Of a stretch of DNA of 7,575 bases, positions 6,754-7,575 are shown piece by piece. Position numbers and translations under genes: made by a program. Each line of letters begins with the position of its first letter. Within the stretch, counting starts at the first letter, position 1. The DNA comes from Sulfurimonas sp. (GTDB taxonomy: Bacteria; Campylobacterota; Campylobacteria; Campylobacterales; Sulfurimonadaceae). A model generated the notes under the pieces. The model saw only the letters and a program-made list of their open reading frames with translations, was not told where the DNA came from and did not search any database. The DNA lies in the NCBI GenBank assembly GCA_027063295.1, contig JAMORZ010000132.1:1-7575 (forward strand), in the 5' to 3' direction.

Positions 6754-7500
6754 ATGAAAAAACTTCTACTATTACTGGCATTTGCAGCATCACTTGTTGC
6801 AGAAACACTTACGCTCTCAGGGAGTGTTATCTCTGATAACCAAAAAATGATCACAAGTCGTTTCATGGGGTTTGTTACTCAGGTAAAAGTGAGTGAAGGG
6901 GAAAAAGTAAAACGTGGACAAGTTCTCTACACTATTGATTCTCGTGAGATTGACTCTGGAAAACGTCAAGCTGAGCTTAGCTTACAGATGTATGAAAACC
7001 AGTACAACAATGTAAAAACAAACCTTGATCGTCACCGTCGTCTTCTAGAAAAAGACATGGTTTCTCGCTATGAAGTTGAAAACTTAGAACTTGCAGCAAA
7101 GAACCTTGAAAATATGATCGAGATTGCAAAAGCAAGACTTCAAGAAGTAAAAAATCAATACCGTTACCTCAATGTAAAAGCACCAAATGATGGTGTTGTT
7201 GTAGCTAAAAATATCAAAGTTGGTGAGATGGCAATGCCAGGTATGCCAGCGATCATCCTCTCAGATCTTAGTGATCTAAAAATCTCAGCAGAGATCGCAG
7301 AAGGAAATATGCCACGTATCCATCATGGGAAAAAAGTTAAGATTGAGATCCCTGCACTGGGTATCAAAGAGATAGGAACTATCTCAGCGATCATTCCAAA
7401 CTCAAACCCAATGACACACACTTTTAAAATCAAAGTTTCTTTTAAAACAAAGAACAAAGCCGTATACCCAGGAATGTATGCAACTGTTAGCATCAACTAA
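6754..7500 (+). CDS. RND efflux periplasmic adaptor (membrane fusion protein), compact form
   Basis: Bridges the inner-membrane RND pump and the outer-membrane channel. The product is 248 residues with a signal peptide (hydrophobic 4-15, likely cleavage LVA-ETL after Ala16). The first lipoyl half is at about 33-62 (GFVTQVKVSEGEKVKRGQVL), the helical hairpin at about 63-138, the second lipoyl half at about 139-168 (VKAPNDGVVVAKNIKVGE), and the beta-barrel domain at about 172-248, closing with VYPGMYATVSIN. It ends there, so the C-terminal membrane-proximal domain of AcrA-like adaptors (usually 350-400 residues) is absent. The stop is clean and followed directly by the next gene's ribosome binding site, so this looks like a natural short form and not a truncation. 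GGAG lies nine bases before the ATG, inside the end of the preceding gene. Confidence 0.92.
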   Translation: MKKLLLLLAFAASLVAETLTLSGSVISDNQKMITSRFMGFVTQVKVSEGEKVKRGQVLYTIDSREIDSGKRQAELSLQMYENQYNNVKTNLDRHRRLLEKDMVSRYEVENLELAAKNLENMIEIAKARLQEVKNQYRYLNVKAPNDGVVVAKNIKVGEMAMPGMPAIILSDLSDLKISAEIAEGNMPRIHHGKKVKIEIPALGIKEIGTISAIIPNSNPMTHTFKIKVSFKTKNKAVYPGMYATVSIN

Positions 7501-7504
7501 GGAG
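7499..7504 (+). promoter_or_regulatory. Ribosome binding site of the RND pump gene
   Basis: AAGGAG overlaps the adaptor stop codon. Two ATGs follow, at 7507 and 7511. The second lies at the better distance (six bases) and gives an RND-like N-terminus; the first is two bases away and in another frame, so 7511 is the start. Confidence 0.75.
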
Positions 7505-7510
7505 TAATGA

Positions 7511-7575
7511 ATGTTAAAACACAAACCTTACCAACCTACCGATGCAGCAGGGAAACTCGCAAAAACATTCATTAC
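7511..7575 (+). CDS. RND-family efflux permease, 5' end only
   Basis: The first 21 codons of the inner-membrane pump, reading MLKHKPYQPTDAAGKLAKTF and continuing past the window edge. The AGKLAKTFI segment, just before where the first membrane helix should come, is typical of AcrB-like RND permeases of the type found with short adaptors. The identification leans on this motif and on the operon order, outer-membrane factor, adaptor, pump. The substrate class (drugs, metals, lipids) cannot be judged from this fragment. Confidence 0.8.
   Translation, partial: MLKHKPYQPTDAAGKLAKTFI

Noticed and set aside
7507..7575. Alternative start ATG at 7507 for the last gene
   Set aside because: Its frame gives MNVKTQTLPTYRCSRE, unlike any RND protein, and it is only two bases from the ribosome binding site. 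The ATG at 7511 gives the RND-like N-terminus.

Overview
The window looks like chromosomal DNA of a Campylobacterota (epsilonproteobacterial) organism, probably a free-living Sulfurimonas/Sulfuricurvum-like lineage. This rests on the low GC content, the histidine kinase H-box of the IAHQWRQPL type, a Tgt carrying DDLVALPAT in its substrate loop, and AT-rich promoters in which only an extended -10 box is recognisable. The genus is an inference from protein character; no rRNA or other marker is present. No mobile element, CRISPR array or tRNA/rRNA gene was seen, and gene density is very high.

Left part (1-4072, all minus strand). Read in the direction of transcription, the order is efp (elongation factor P), then a response regulator with REC-GGDEF-EAL domains, then a membrane-bound histidine kinase with a PilJ/NarX-like sensor and a PAS domain, then the first codons of an unidentified gene at the window edge. 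The regulator and kinase overlap by ATGA and are clearly one transcriptional and translational unit. efp ends only 44 bases before the regulator with no visible terminator, so the signalling pair may be transcribed from the efp promoter. The regulator has a degenerate GGDEF signature (GPDEF) and a complete EAL residue set, so the pair most likely lowers cyclic di-GMP in response to a periplasmic signal.

Middle (4073-4176). A divergent intergenic region carries back-to-back promoters for efp and for tgt (4177-5304, plus strand), which encodes tRNA-guanine transglycosylase of queuosine biosynthesis. Both neighbours act in translation.

Right part (5305-7575, plus strand). A tripartite efflux operon in the order outer-membrane factor, periplasmic adaptor, RND pump, the last cut off by the window edge after about 21 codons. 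Gene spacings are 1 and 10 bases. Its promoter has a perfect extended -10 box that sits inside a 9+9 bp perfect inverted repeat, a good candidate operator for a repressor. The substrate cannot be read from the sequence here.

Most of the window is ordinary core-genome content. The best leads are the candidate operator of the efflux operon, the probable phosphodiesterase bias of the two-component pair, and the altered substrate-loop residues of Tgt.
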